The notes under the pieces were generated by a model. The model did no database searches. It had not been told where the DNA came from and was given only the letters and a program-made list of their open reading frames with translations. The translations under genes and the position numbers were made by a program. Below are positions 26,435 to 36,139 of a stretch of DNA of 64,000 nucleotides, piece after piece. Origin of the DNA: Bradyrhizobium diazoefficiens (GTDB lineage Bacteria > Pseudomonadota > Alphaproteobacteria > Rhizobiales > Xanthobacteraceae); NCBI RefSeq assembly GCF_016612535.1, contig NZ_JAENXS010000001.1, positions 3,435,501-3,499,500 of the forward strand. The letters are read 5' to 3'. Position 1 is the first letter of the stretch. Every line of letters begins with the position of its first letter.

Positions 26435-27481
26435 GCGGCTTCCATTTGTCGGACAAAGCGTTGACGGCGGCCTAGCCCCTTCCGCTCGATCACGTGCCGC
26501 TCCGGTCCCCAGAGGCGCATTTGTTCGTGCTCCGTATGGGCGGGTTCGCCGATGGCGTCGAGGTATTCGACATAGCCTGGCGCACCGCCGACATCTTCCG
26601 GAGGACAACGGCCGGCGGCCTCGAGCAAGAGGGGAAGCCCCTCCGTTGTCGTGTTGTCGAACCACTTTTCGAGCTTGATCACCTCATAGCCGTCGCAGTG
26701 GATGATGCCGCGATAGCCTTCGAGCAGTCTCAAGCCATGAACGGCGCCGCGGCCCGGTGCATAGGCATAGACCACCCCAGGCGGATCAGGCCCAGCCCAC
26801 GGCCTGTCATCGCGCGAGAGCGCCCAGAAGTAGCCAGTTTTGGTACGGCCGCGCCCCGGATCCAGCACCGGCGCCGGGGTCTCATCGACTCAGAGCTTTG
26901 GGAGGCGAGCAGCAGCTCGCGCAGGCGATGCCACAAGGGCTTTAAATCTTGGGCGGCATAGCCGACCCAAAAAGCGAGCGTGGAACGATCAATGGCGATA
27001 CCGTGCGTCGCCAGCATCTGCGCTTGGCGGTAAAGGGGCAAATGCCAATGATACTTGGCGTCGATGACGACGCGATACTGCGCGGGTACGACGTCCAGCC
27101 TCTGACTTTCATCGCGACCAATCTCAAAGAGATCGCCATTGCAGCACGGGCAACAGGTTTCAGCCGGCATCAGGGTTTCGACGATGCGCGGCAGATGTTC
27201 TGGCAGATGACCACGGTTGGCTCTGCGCTAGGCAGTTCTCTTCTCGCAGGTTCTGGGATTGGCGCGATCCTCGGCTCTTCGAGAGCCGCGACAGCCTCTT
27301 CGATGTCCTCCAGAACAAGCTGTAGCTGATCAGCATCCAGCTTCTCCGACGATCGACCGAACTGCGCATCTTTTGCAAGCTTGAGCAACCGCTCGAGCCT
27401 GGCGCAGCGATCCAGCAGAGCCGCGGCAAAGACACGCAACTCGGCTGGATCGCTCGGCAGCTCATCAGGCAAATCACTCAT
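26435..27481 (-). pseudogene. IS66 copy 2 tnpC remnant fused to the passenger-gene tail
   Basis: The N-terminus MSDLPDELPSDPAELRVFAA starts at 27481 and leaves frame near 27190. It continues as CCPCCNGDLFEIGRDESQRL with a ~40-residue deletion at YRVVIDAKYHWHLPLYRQ, then shifts again to LDPGRGRTKTGYFWALSRDD. At about 26688 IIHCDGY joins in frame to EVIKLEKWFDN of the pRiA4b ORF-3-like gene, which runs to the left end of the element. It is a deletion product, not a functional fusion. Confidence 0.88.
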
Positions 27482-27532
27482 TAGTCCGATTTTGCCACGC
27501 TTCGCGCCCCGATGCAGCGAAGATTTTTATCT

Positions 27533-27886
27533 TTACGCAAGCGCCTTCGGCTGCGGGATTCGAGGTGCATGCATGCGTGTCCAATCCATGCCGGCCAGAA
27601 GCGCCGACAGCTGCGCGGCGTTCATCCGCATTACGCCAGCTACGATGGGAGGCCATTTGAAGCCGCTGCCATCGAGCCGCTTCCAGTACATCACAAGGCC
27701 GCTGCCATCCCAGACGACAATCTTTACCCGATCCGCGCGTTTTGCACGGAAGACCAGCGCCCCACCCCTCATCGGATCATGGCCCAGCGTCTCCTTCGCC
27801 AAGAGCGCCAAGCCCTCCGCACCCTTCCTGAAGTCCACAGGTTGCGTCGCCACGTAAATCATGAGGCTCGCCGGCGGCGTCAGCAT
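27533..27886 (-). CDS. tnpB: IS66 TnpB (copy 2)
   Basis: 117 aa starting MLTPPASLMIYVATQPVDFR, uninterrupted. It differs from copies 1 and 4 by a few residues. It is intact but stranded in a defective element. Confidence 0.9.
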   Translation of the reverse strand: MLTPPASLMIYVATQPVDFRKGAEGLALLAKETLGHDPMRGGALVFRAKRADRVKIVVWDGSGLVMYWKRLDGSGFKWPPIVAGVMRMNAAQLSALLAGMDWTRMHAPRIPQPKALA

Positions 27887-28296
27887 GAACGTGTCCGTCG
27901 AAGCGCTATGAACACATCGCTCAACACAGCAAGGCCAGGCGTCCCGCGTATCTCGACCCATGCCCCCTGGAGCTCGACCGTAACAACGGCTGCTTCCGGC
28001 GACGCGGAGGACTCCGTAGCCGCCGGTAGCGACGATTCCGACACCAAAGGTACAAACGATAAGGCATCCGCCGAAGGCACCAACTGGCCTAAACGCGCTC
28101 GACGTCGCCAATCAAGCACCTCCTGGGGCCGGCAGCCATGGCGGGGGGCGACATTTGTTACAACCGCGCTTGGCTCGAGACTATCCGCGACAATCTGGGC
28201 CTTCAAATCATCCGGCCACTGCTTTCGACCTACGCCAGCATACACTTCGATACGTGGCGACAGCGGTCGTCTTATGTCGCCCGAATGGTCGTCCAT
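27880..28296 (-). CDS. tnpA: IS66 TnpA (copy 2)
   Basis: About 138 aa from MDDHSGDIRRPLSPRIEVYA with the helix-turn-helix region intact (SAVVTNVAPRHGCRPQEV). It overlaps tnpB by 7 bp as in the complete copies. Confidence 0.88.
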   Translation of the reverse strand: MDDHSGDIRRPLSPRIEVYAGVGRKQWPDDLKAQIVADSLEPSAVVTNVAPRHGCRPQEVLDWRRRARLGQLVPSADALSFVPLVSESSLPAATESSASPEAAVVTVELQGAWVEIRGTPGLAVLSDVFIALRRTRSC

Positions 28297-28392
28297 TGTG
28301 AGCACCCTTGCCGAAGATGACTCTTCTGACGGTGCTCCCAAGACTCCGCTCAAACAATCCGAAGGACCTCGGCGCTGCGCTTACGATCAAGC

Positions 28393-28623
28393 TTAACGCC
28401 AAGAACTCCCTTTTTGCCGGTTGGGGACGAGGGCGCCGAGAGTTGGGCAGTACTAGCCTCGTTAATCGAGACCTGTAAGCTCAATAGCGTCAGTGCCGAG
28501 CACTGGTTCGCTGACGTTCTCGCCAAGCTCGTCAATGGTTGGCCTGCGGCGCGACTGGACGAACTGCTTCCCTGGGCGTCGACCTATACGATGCATACAC
28601 ATGATCCGAGGCTGGCGGCATGA
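28393..28623 (+). pseudogene. IS66 copy 3 tnpC C-terminal fragment
   Basis: Codes the tnpC tail LNAKNSLFAG, shifts frame near 28425, then AESWAVLASLIETCKLNSVS and WPAARLDELLPWAS, ending MHTHDPRLAA. It continues the piece at 26319-26367 after removal of copy 2. Its stop overlaps the passenger ATG (ATGA), as in the complete copies. Confidence 0.88.
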
Positions 28624-29219
28624 GCCTCAACACGAGCGCGGTCCGGATCAAGGTGACCCTCAAGGATGTGAAGCCGGAGGTTATGCGTCGCCTTGTCGTA
28701 CCCGTCACCCTGCTGCGTCTCGATCGGCTGCATCTGACGCTGCAGGCGGCATTTGGCTGGACAAACAGCCACCTCTTCGAGTTCCACTTCGGCGAAGAAC
28801 GTTGGGGCATCCCCGATCCCCGGTGATTTTGGTCCCAGCCGATCGATGCCAGCAAGGCGCGACTCTGCGATATCGTTGCGAGACCGGCGCCAAGACGATC
28901 CATTATCTCTATGACTTCGGCGACAGCTGGGACCCTGTGATCAAGCTCGAAAAATGGTTCGACAAAGCGACGACAGAGGGACTTGCCATCTTGCTCGATG
29001 CTGCCGGCCGCTGCCCGCCAGAGGATGTCGGAGGTGCGCCCGGGTACGCCGAATACCTTGATGCCATCAGCGACCCCGCCCATCCGGAGCACGAGCACTG
29101 CGCCTCTGGGGCCCGGAGCGGTTCGATCCCAACGTCGTCGACCGGAAGGCGCTCGAGGCCGCCGTCAACGCATTGTCCGGAATTTGGAAGCCGCGCCGGC
29201 ACAAGCTGCGAACAAAATA
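28620..29219 (+). pseudogene. IS66 copy 3 passenger gene (pRiA4b ORF-3-like), frameshifted
   Basis: Starts MSLNTSAVRIKVTLKDVKPE at 28620 and stops after WGIPDPR at 28826. Another frame carries ETGAKTIHYLYDFGDSWDP and CPPEDVGGAPGYAEYLDAIS up to about 29095, followed by a further shift. Same gene as at 17012 and 60349. Confidence 0.88.
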
Positions 29220-29262
29220 GGCGTCAAGCGCCATTCAAAAGGGTCGCAGAGTTACGCTTACG

Positions 29263-29430
29263 TTGCGTAAGTTCGTCAATGACCGCACCGAGACACTCAC
29301 CGGCTGCGGACACCTGAAGGCCGAAGGTCACCTCGGGCGCTGCTACCTCAAAGGCCGTGCCAGCGATGCCGCCAACGTCATTCTCTGCGCTGTCGGCTAC
29401 AATTTCCGAGGCATCCCCGCTTGGCTCAGT
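29263..29430 (+). pseudogene. IS5-family transposase C-terminal fragment
   Basis: Codes GHLKAEGHLGRCYLKGRASD and then AANVILCAVGYNFRGIPAWL, the conserved C-terminus of IS5-type transposases. Only this piece remains. It begins right at the outer end of IS66 copy 3 (29261), so the IS66 probably inserted into or deleted an older IS5-type element. Confidence 0.78.
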
Positions 29431-29508
29431 GAGCACTCTTACGCCTGTTCCTGCTCCAACTATGGGGCCGACCTCGTACGCCAAGCCACGCTCAACCGGG
29501 CTTCTTAA

Positions 29509-30033
29509 CGGACGACTACTCTCAAGTGCTTAAACACGTTGGCCCGCCGCAAGGGTGGATGTGCAGAGAACATTCCACCGTCGTCGCTTCGTTGGTGCCG
29601 ACTCTCTCGCCGCTCCTGAGCGGGAAATTCCATACGCTCGAGTCGTCACAAACCTTTCGTCGTTGGCGCTGCTCTTCGGGATCGTTGAGCAGCATCACCT
29701 GGACGCACTGAGTTATCCTGATGTGTACGTAGCGTACGCTTGTGGTCATGCGGCGGTACGAAACGTACTGTTCTGGCGTGATTATAACACGCTCAGTTGG
29801 CGCCGATTTACGTTCGTCCGTTTCGTACAAAGTTTGCGCGTCCATGACGAGCGCGATCTGTCAAAGTACTCAAGCGAGAGGCGGAATGGTCCGCATCGCG
29901 ACGTTGCTGGTTCATCTATCAGGTGACGTTCGAGGAAGGCCCTGCAGGTCGAGAATGATTGGGGGCGAAGGCGGCTGATCTCCTTCACGTAGAGGCGCAG
30001 CTTCCTTTGAGGCGAAACACTGGAGGACAATTT
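29509..30033. other. Porin upstream region, no recognised gene
   Basis: No coding frame I can support. It contains short self-complementary GTACG/CGTAC stretches around 29724-29775 and should hold the porin promoter, which I could not assign to a clear -35/-10 pair. Confidence 0.45.
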
Positions 30034-31542
30034 ATGAAGATTGCGAAGAGCCTTTTGCTCGGTTCGGCGGCGGGTCTGATCGGCATGGCCGGCGCACAGG
30101 CGGCCGATCTTCCCTTGAAGGCGAAGGCGATCGAGTACGTGAAGATCTGCTCGCTTTATGGAGCCGGTTTCTATTACATCCCGGGCACTGACACGTGCAT
30201 CAAGCTGGGTGGCTATCTGCGCGCCGATACCATGTTGGCCACGAACGCTGATTTTGATGCCGCCAGTGCCGGTGTGGCGGGCGCGCAAAACCGCCTCAGC
30301 AATTACTACACGTCCCGGGTCCGACAAGATCTGCAAATCGACACGCGCACCGCGACCGAGTACGGATTGGTGCGGACCTTCGCAGAGTTGGCATTCACCT
30401 GGACTTCGGGCACCTACAGCGGTCTGGGAACTGGTGGCACGGCCTACACCGCGTCACTCGGGTCGCAGGTCGCAGGTGGTTCGCTCGGTATCTACTACGC
30501 CTTCATCCAGTTTGGTGGGTTCACCTTCGGCAGAGCGGCGTCAGCGTTCAGGACCCCTTGGGGCGAGTATCCGGCAAACAACTTCGAGCTGCCGGGCGGC
30601 GGCGGTTGGGATCCCGTGAGCCAGGTCACGTATACGGCTGACTTCGGTCAAGGCATCACGGCTTCGTTCTCGGCCCAGGATCAGGTCGCCAATTATCAGA
30701 CCAACATCTGGAACGTGAGCGGCGCGACCGCCGCAGGCCTGGCGACCGGTACCTACGGTGCCAACGATATCGGCGGTTCGCGAGCTCCAGACTTCGTCGC
30801 CAGCGTCCGGGTTGACCAGGCTTGGGGACTCTTCCAGGCATCGTTCGCTGCACATGATAACCATGCTGCCTATTTCGGCGCGACCGAAGTCACTGGCCAT
30901 CCTGGCGATAAGTGGGGTTGGGCAGGACAGCTTGCGCTATCGATCAAGAACCTTCCGACGGGCGCGGGCGACACAATCAACTTGACCGGCGTGTATACGA
31001 ACGGCGCGAGCCGTTACAACTTCCAGGACTATATGGGGACATCGTTCGCGATGTACGGCGGTACGAGCGTGCCGGGTGCCTATCAAAGTCTCGGCGTTGC
31101 CGGTGTGTCTGACTCCGTCTTCGTCGCCGGTGCCGGGCAGGAGCTGACCACGACCTATGGCTTCAATGGTGGCTACACCCACAACTGGAATCCATACTGG
31201 AACACCTCGCTCTTCGGCGCGTATGCGGCTGTGCGGTACAACGGCACAGCGAAGAGCTACATCTGCGGCGCGTTCGTTGCGACCCTCGCGCTATCGAGCG
31301 GCGCTACCGGCTGTAACCCCGACTTCAACTATGCGGTTGTCGGCACAGCGACACGCTGGACGCCGGTCAAGAATCTGACCTTTACGGCCGAACTCGGTTA
31401 CCTGATGCTCGACCAGAAGTATGCGAGCGGAAGCGCGGTGACACTGCCGGTGCAATCGGGTGTCGCCAAGCCCGGTGCCGCGTATGAGCTGAAGGACCAG
31501 AACAGCCTCGTGCTGTTGCTCCGTGCGCAGCGGAATTTCTGA
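30034..31542 (+). CDS. Outer-membrane porin (Porin_2 family, rhizobial type)
   Basis: A 502-aa porin. The signal peptide MKIAKSLLLGSAAGLIGMAG is followed by AQAADLPLKAK with the usual AxA cleavage site. The mature N-terminus then reads KICSLYGAGFYYIPGTDTCI and KLGGYLRADTM, typical of Porin_2 proteins of Bradyrhizobium and relatives. The remainder is rich in alternating aromatic/polar beta-strands and ends in a C-terminal Phe (LLRAQRNF), the outer-membrane insertion signal. It forms trimeric general diffusion channels. ATG 30034 is chosen because GGAGGA lies seven bases upstream. A Rho-independent terminator follows, so it is a single-gene unit. Confidence 0.96.
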   Translation: MKIAKSLLLGSAAGLIGMAGAQAADLPLKAKAIEYVKICSLYGAGFYYIPGTDTCIKLGGYLRADTMLATNADFDAASAGVAGAQNRLSNYYTSRVRQDLQIDTRTATEYGLVRTFAELAFTWTSGTYSGLGTGGTAYTASLGSQVAGGSLGIYYAFIQFGGFTFGRAASAFRTPWGEYPANNFELPGGGGWDPVSQVTYTADFGQGITASFSAQDQVANYQTNIWNVSGATAAGLATGTYGANDIGGSRAPDFVASVRVDQAWGLFQASFAAHDNHAAYFGATEVTGHPGDKWGWAGQLALSIKNLPTGAGDTINLTGVYTNGASRYNFQDYMGTSFAMYGGTSVPGAYQSLGVAGVSDSVFVAGAGQELTTTYGFNGGYTHNWNPYWNTSLFGAYAAVRYNGTAKSYICGAFVATLALSSGATGCNPDFNYAVVGTATRWTPVKNLTFTAELGYLMLDQKYASGSAVTLPVQSGVAKPGAAYELKDQNSLVLLLRAQRNF

Positions 31543-31601
31543 TTTCCAGTCGAACCAGAGGAGAGAAACGGCTCTGTATATCCAAGTATAACCTCCAAGA
31601 G

Positions 31602-31632
31602 AGGCCTCCGGTATGCCCACCGGAGGCCTTTT
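31602..31632 (+). terminator. Rho-independent terminator of the porin gene
   Basis: A perfect 10-bp stem AGGCCTCCGG (31602-31611) / CCGGAGGCCT (31620-31629) with an 8-base loop, followed by TTTC. It lies 60 bp after the porin stop. Confidence 0.93.
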
Positions 31633-32262
31633 CTTAAGTAAGAGGCCATGCTTTGGCCATTTGTGCCAGGACCCGCAAAGACGACCCGCCTCACAACCTT
31701 GGATGGGGATGGGACCATCGTCTCGTGGACACAGATTACAAAAAGACTTTTCGCTGCGCGGCTCATGATTCCTGGCAGTCATCCCGAATAACTGGATGTA
31801 TCTCTTCGATTCGCATCCGGGGCTGCCGTTGTTGTCGCTGCCGGGAAAGCGGATCATCAGCACCCTAGTCACGGACCCTTCAGACAACGGTGCTTATACA
31901 AGTCCTGCGCCTAAGCGCCCGGTGAGCCCAATTTATGATCATCCAGTGTTGTCGTGCCAAGCGACACCGCGCCATCCGCGTACGAGGTTGCGAACCGCAT
32001 AGGGGTGCGCGTAACCGCGCTGTCGGGTCGTTCGATAGATCTCTAGGACCCACGCACTGGACTGGCATCAAGGGAGTTATCTCCAAAACAAGCTTGTTTC
32101 AGGCCCAAAGCCTTTCGTGGCTGACTTTTGCGGCGCTGATAAACTACGCGGGCGAGATACGCTTAGGCGGCCATGTGATCGCTCGCCAGGAAACGCAAGG
32201 AAAAAGCATCAAGGCCGTTGGCGAGAGGCCGCGCTCTTCAAAACGAGGAAAGAGAGGTATGC
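31633..32262. other. No recognisable gene between porin terminator and acyl-CoA dehydrogenase relic
   Basis: Open frames on both strands are short or lack family resemblance. GAGGAAAGAGGT at the right end is the ribosome-binding site of the next (dead) gene. Confidence 0.5.
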
Positions 32263-33418
32263 ATGGACTTCGCGCTCACCGATCAGCAGGAGACAATCCG
32301 CGATGCGATCGTCAAGATCTGCTCCCGCTTCGACGACGCCTACTGGCTCGACAAGGATCGCAATGGAGGCTTTCCCCATGACTTCCACAAAGCGCTTGCT
32401 GATGACGGCTGGCTTGGCATCTGTGTACCGGAAGGCCTACGGCGGATCCGGTCTTGGCATTACGGAAGCCGCCATTATGATGAGGACAATCTCCGAGTCT
32501 GGCGGCGGCATGTCGGGCGCCTCCGCCGTGCGCATTAACGTGTTCGGGCTCAATCCGGTCGTGGTGTTCGGAACGGAGGAACAGCGCCGGCGCATGCTGC
32601 CGCCGATGGTGGGAGGGCGTGAAAAGGCATCCTTTGCGGTGACTGAGCCGAACACCGGACTTAACACTACCCAGCTCAAGACGCGCGCGGTCGCGAAAAA
32701 CGGGCGCTATATCGTCAACGGCCAGAAGGTCTGGATCTCAACAGCCCAGGTAGCCCATAAGATCCTGCCGCTCGCGCGCACCACGCCGCTGGCGGAGGTA
32801 AAAAGCCCCACCCGCGACTTAGTTTATTTTACACCGATTTCAATAGCAGATTAAGGTCCACGAGATCGAAAAGATGGGCCGCAAGACAGTCGATTCCAAC
32901 GAGTTGTTCTTCGAGAATTTTGAGATACCGATGGAGGACCGCATCGGCGAGGAGAATCGGGGGTTCGAATATATTCTTGAGGGTATGAATCCCGCGCGCA
33001 TATTGATCGCGGCGGAAGCGGTAGGACTGGGCAAGCTCGCGTTGTCGCGTGCGGCCGAGTATGCAAAGACGCGCATCGTGTTTAATCGGCCAATCGACAA
33101 AAATCAGGCGATTCAGCATCCGCTGGCGAAGAACTGGGTCGAGCTCGAGGCGGCTTGGCTCATGGTGATGTCGGCGGCTTGGCAATATGACAAAGGATGC
33201 CTTGCGGCGCTGCTGCGAACGCTGCCAAATATCTGGAGGTTGGTTTCCACGGCTGCGAGCAAGCCGTGATGATTCATGGCGGCTTCGGCTATGCCAAGGA
33301 ATTCCACGTCGAGCGTTATCTGCGCGGGATAATGATTCCGAGCATTGCGCCCGTCAGCCCGCAACTGGCGCTAAGCTTCATCGCCGAGAAGGTGCTCGGC
33401 CTTGCAAAGGCGTATTGA
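32263..33418 (+). pseudogene. Acyl-CoA dehydrogenase, disrupted by at least three frameshifts
   Basis: Starts at ATG 32263 (MDFALTDQQETIRDAIVKIC) behind a good ribosome-binding site. The frame changes near 32435 before YGGSGLGITEAAIMMRTISE, again near 32825 before KMGRKTVDSNELFFENFEIP, and again near 33190 before AANAAKYLEVGFHGCEQAVM. Conserved pieces include ASFAVTEPNTGLNTTQ (FAD/acyl region), NGQKVWIST and IHGGFGYAKEFHVERYLRG. It would have been a ~385-aa flavoprotein oxidising an acyl-CoA. It is inactive as written. Confidence 0.9.
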
Positions 33419-33694
33419 TCCCGGATCATCAACCGGCCTGCGCACGTTTGGCAGCCAGCCATGAACCTGGCTCACCTGAGACGCAGTCGATTCGAAGGTA
33501 CTGTTCTGACTTATTAGGTACTGAGCTACGCGAGGAGTTTTTGTATTGATCTTGTCCCGTCCATCTACTTGGGAATCTGCGCAATAGCGTCAAAGATCGC
33601 TAAAGTTCTGCATCAATGCTGCGCGTGCTTCGCAAGTTTGCAGGAAAGCAGACTCCTGTTCGACTACAACACGTTGCCAAAGAGGAGGATGCAA

Positions 33695-34806
33695 ATGAAG
33701 GTCGGTGTTCCCAGGGAAATCAAGACGGACGAATACCGCGTGGGCCTGACGCCTGGGCCGTCCGTGAATATGTGGCCGCCGGTCATAGCGAAGTGATTGA
33801 GACCAACGCTGGCGCCGGCATTGGCGCCACAGATGACAGTTATCGCAAGGCGGGCGCGACAATTCTTGACTCCGCTCGCGAGGTATTTGCATCGAGCGAG
33901 ATGATTGTAAAGGTGAAGGAGCCCCAACCTTCCGAATGGACCCAGCTGCGAGAGAGCCAGATCCTCTTCACATATCTGCATCTGGCGCCGGACCCGGAGC
34001 AGGCTAATGGTCTCCTAAAGTCTGGGTGCACCGCCGTCGCCTACGAAACCGTGACTGATGCGCATGGCGGCCTTCCGCTGCTTGCGCCGATGAGCGAGGT
34101 CGCGGGCAGACTTTCGATTGAAGCAGCCGGTGCGGCCCTGAAGCGGTATGCGGGCGGCCGGGGGGCTGCCAATCGGCGGCGTGCCCGGTGTTCAGCCGGC
34201 TCGCATCGTGGTGATCGGAGGCGGTGTCGTCGGTACGCACGCGGCAAAGATGGCGGCAGGCTTGGGTGCCGAGGTCACAATCTAGACCGTTCGATACCCA
34301 GGCTTCGCGAGCTGGACGAGCTGTTCGAGGGGCGGGTTCGTACCAGATTCTCGGCGATAGACACCGTCGAAGAGGAGGTATTCGCGGCGGACGTCGTCAT
34401 TGGTGCGGTGCTTGTTCCCGGCGCCAGCGCGCCGAGGCTGGTCAGCCGCGGCATGTTGAGCTTGATGCGCAAAGGTTCCGTAATCGTCGACGTAGCTATC
34501 GATCAGGGCGGATGCTTCGAGACCTCGCGTCCAACGACGCACGCGGATCCCACTTACGAAGTCGATGGCGTCATTCACTACTGCGTCGCCAATATGCCGG
34601 GAGCTGTCCCGCTGACCTCGAGCCAGGCGCTGAACAACGCCACGCTGCCTTTTGGTTTGGCTCTCGCTAACAAGGGATTTGCTGCCGTGCTCGAAAATCC
34701 GTATCTGCGCGCGGGCCTCAATGTCTATCGAGGCCGGCTGACTTACAAGGCCGTGGCCGACAGTCTCGGCCTGCCGTTCTCACCGATCGAACAGGCCGCG
34801 GCCTGA
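33695..34806 (+). pseudogene. Alanine dehydrogenase, frameshifted three times
   Basis: From ATG 33695, after AGAGGAGG, the protein reads MKVGVPREIKTDEYRVGLTP, the start of alanine dehydrogenase/PNT proteins. The frame shifts near 33765 before VREYVAAGHSEVIETNAGAG. Near 34155 the NAD-binding region moves into another frame ([20 protein letters not shown]), and near 34283 it returns before RSIPRLRELDELFEGR. The C-terminus GVIHYCVANMPGAVPLTSSQ is intact. The normal enzyme interconverts alanine and pyruvate with NAD. The current reading destroys the Rossmann motif. Confidence 0.9.
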
Positions 34807-34942
34807 TCCCAGAGGTTCCCCTCGGGACCTTTCCCGTCCTGACGGGGGGCTCCCTCGTAGTGGCTCTTTGTTGGCGACGCTGGCGGCGATCATTAACATT
34901 CTCGTTGCAATGCGCATCGTTTGAAACCTGAGAGACTCCCCG

Positions 34943-36073
34943 ATGAACCCCGCTAATCTTCCTTTTGATTCCGAGGCCATGCTGCGGGGGTTGCGCGAGT
35001 GGGTGGAATGCGAAAGCCCGACCTGGAATGTGAATGCGGTAAATAAGATGTTAGATATTGCGGCGCGTGACATGGCGGTCATGGGCGCGACGATCGAGCG
35101 CATCGCCGGCCGGCAGGGCTTTGCCGGCTGCATCCGCGCGCGCTTTCCGCATCCGAAGCAAGGTGAGCCCGGGATCTTGATCGCGGGCCACATGGATACC
35201 GTACACCCGATCGGCACCATCGAGAAGCTGAAATGGCGGCGCGAGGGTAACAGGTGCTACGGCCCCGGCATCTTCGATATGAAGGGGGGCAATTATCTCT
35301 CGCTCGAAGCGATCCGGCAGCTGATGCGTGCGGCCTTTACCACACCGCTGCCGATCACGGTGCTGTTCACGCCCGATGAGGAGGTTGGCACTCCTTCGAG
35401 CAGAGACATCATCGAGGCGGAAGCCGCCCGCAATAAATACGTCCTGGTCCCGGAGCCCGGAAAGCCGGATAACTGCGTCGTAACCGGGCGATACGCTATT
35501 GCGCGCTTCAATCTCGAAGCCACCGGACGCCCGAGCCACGCCGGCTCGACGCTTTCGTCGGGCCGCTCGGCGATTCGCGAAATGGCGCGGCAGATTCTTG
35601 CCATTGACGCGATGACGACGGACGACTGCACCTTCTCCGTCGGCATCGTGCATGGCGGCCAATGGGTCAATTGCGTGGCCACAACCTGTACCGGCGAGGC
35701 ACTGAGCATGGCCAAGCGCCAGGCTGATCTCGATCGCGGCGTGGAAAAAATGCTGGCGCTCTCAGGCGTCACCAATGACGTGACCTTCACGGTGACACGT
35801 GGCGTCACCCGGCCGGTCTGGGAGCCAAATGCCGGCACCATACGGCTCTACGAGAAGGCGCGCGAAATCGCGAAAACGTTCGGCACCGAATTGCGGCATT
35901 GCAGTTCTGGCGGGGGCTCCGACGGCAACTTCACCGGTGCAATGGGAATCCCCACGCTCGACGGCTTGGGCGCGCGCGGTGCCAATGCGCACACGCTCGA
36001 CGAGTATATTGAAATTGATAGCCTGGCCGAACGCGGCGGGTTGCTGGCGGGACTAATGGCAACACTAGAGTGA
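34943..36073 (+). CDS. M20 family metallopeptidase (glutamate carboxypeptidase-like)
   Basis: A complete 376-aa M20 peptidase. Metal and catalytic motifs are ILIAGHMDTVHPIG (His, Asp), GPGIFDMKGGNYLSL (bridging Asp), FTPDEEVGTPSSR (general-base Glu and metal Glu), VPEPGKPDN and the C-terminal GANAHTLDEYIEI (His). The lid domain (EATGRPSHAGSTLSSGRSAI) is intact. It resembles carboxypeptidase G2-like enzymes that remove a C-terminal amino acid or cleave N-acyl amino acids. There is no clear signal peptide, so it is probably cytoplasmic. It is the first intact gene after two dead ones on the same strand and is followed 66 bp later by a class V aminotransferase. Confidence 0.92.
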   Translation: MNPANLPFDSEAMLRGLREWVECESPTWNVNAVNKMLDIAARDMAVMGATIERIAGRQGFAGCIRARFPHPKQGEPGILIAGHMDTVHPIGTIEKLKWRREGNRCYGPGIFDMKGGNYLSLEAIRQLMRAAFTTPLPITVLFTPDEEVGTPSSRDIIEAEAARNKYVLVPEPGKPDNCVVTGRYAIARFNLEATGRPSHAGSTLSSGRSAIREMARQILAIDAMTTDDCTFSVGIVHGGQWVNCVATTCTGEALSMAKRQADLDRGVEKMLALSGVTNDVTFTVTRGVTRPVWEPNAGTIRLYEKAREIAKTFGTELRHCSSGGGSDGNFTGAMGIPTLDGLGARGANAHTLDEYIEIDSLAERGGLLAGLMATLE

Positions 36074-36139
36074 TGCCAGGGATCGAAGCTCAACCCGCAA
36101 CGCGCAGGGTGCGTGGGTAGACGAAGGAATGCACTTTCC

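Larger units (their letters stand above)
26368..28384 (-). mobile_element. IS66 copy 2 (minus orientation), internally deleted, inserted in copy 3
   Basis: A 2017-bp element with the left end GCAAGCGTAGCGCTGCGGCC and the right end, read inward, GTAAGCGCAGCGCCGAGG. It is flanked by an 8-bp duplication GATCAAGC at 26360-26367 and 28385-28392, which lies inside the tnpC tail of copy 3. Relative to copy 1 it has lost about 1.1 kb, joining the middle of tnpC to the C-terminal half of the passenger gene. Confidence 0.93.
26319..29261 (+). mobile_element. IS66 copy 3 (plus orientation), 5' deleted and split by IS66 copy 2
   Basis: Its tnpC tail begins at 26319, is interrupted at 26367 by copy 2, and resumes at 28393 (or 28385 counting the duplicated target). 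It runs through a decayed passenger gene to a right end GTTACGCTTAC at 29261. tnpA, tnpB and most of tnpC are gone, and the left boundary is fused to the pyruvate carboxylase stump. That fusion suggests a deletion that removed both the carboxylase and the IS 5' half. Confidence 0.88.

Noticed and set aside
29959..30033. N-terminal extension of the porin
   Set aside because: The signal peptide begins at ATG 30034 with GGAGGA upstream. The extension would bury it.
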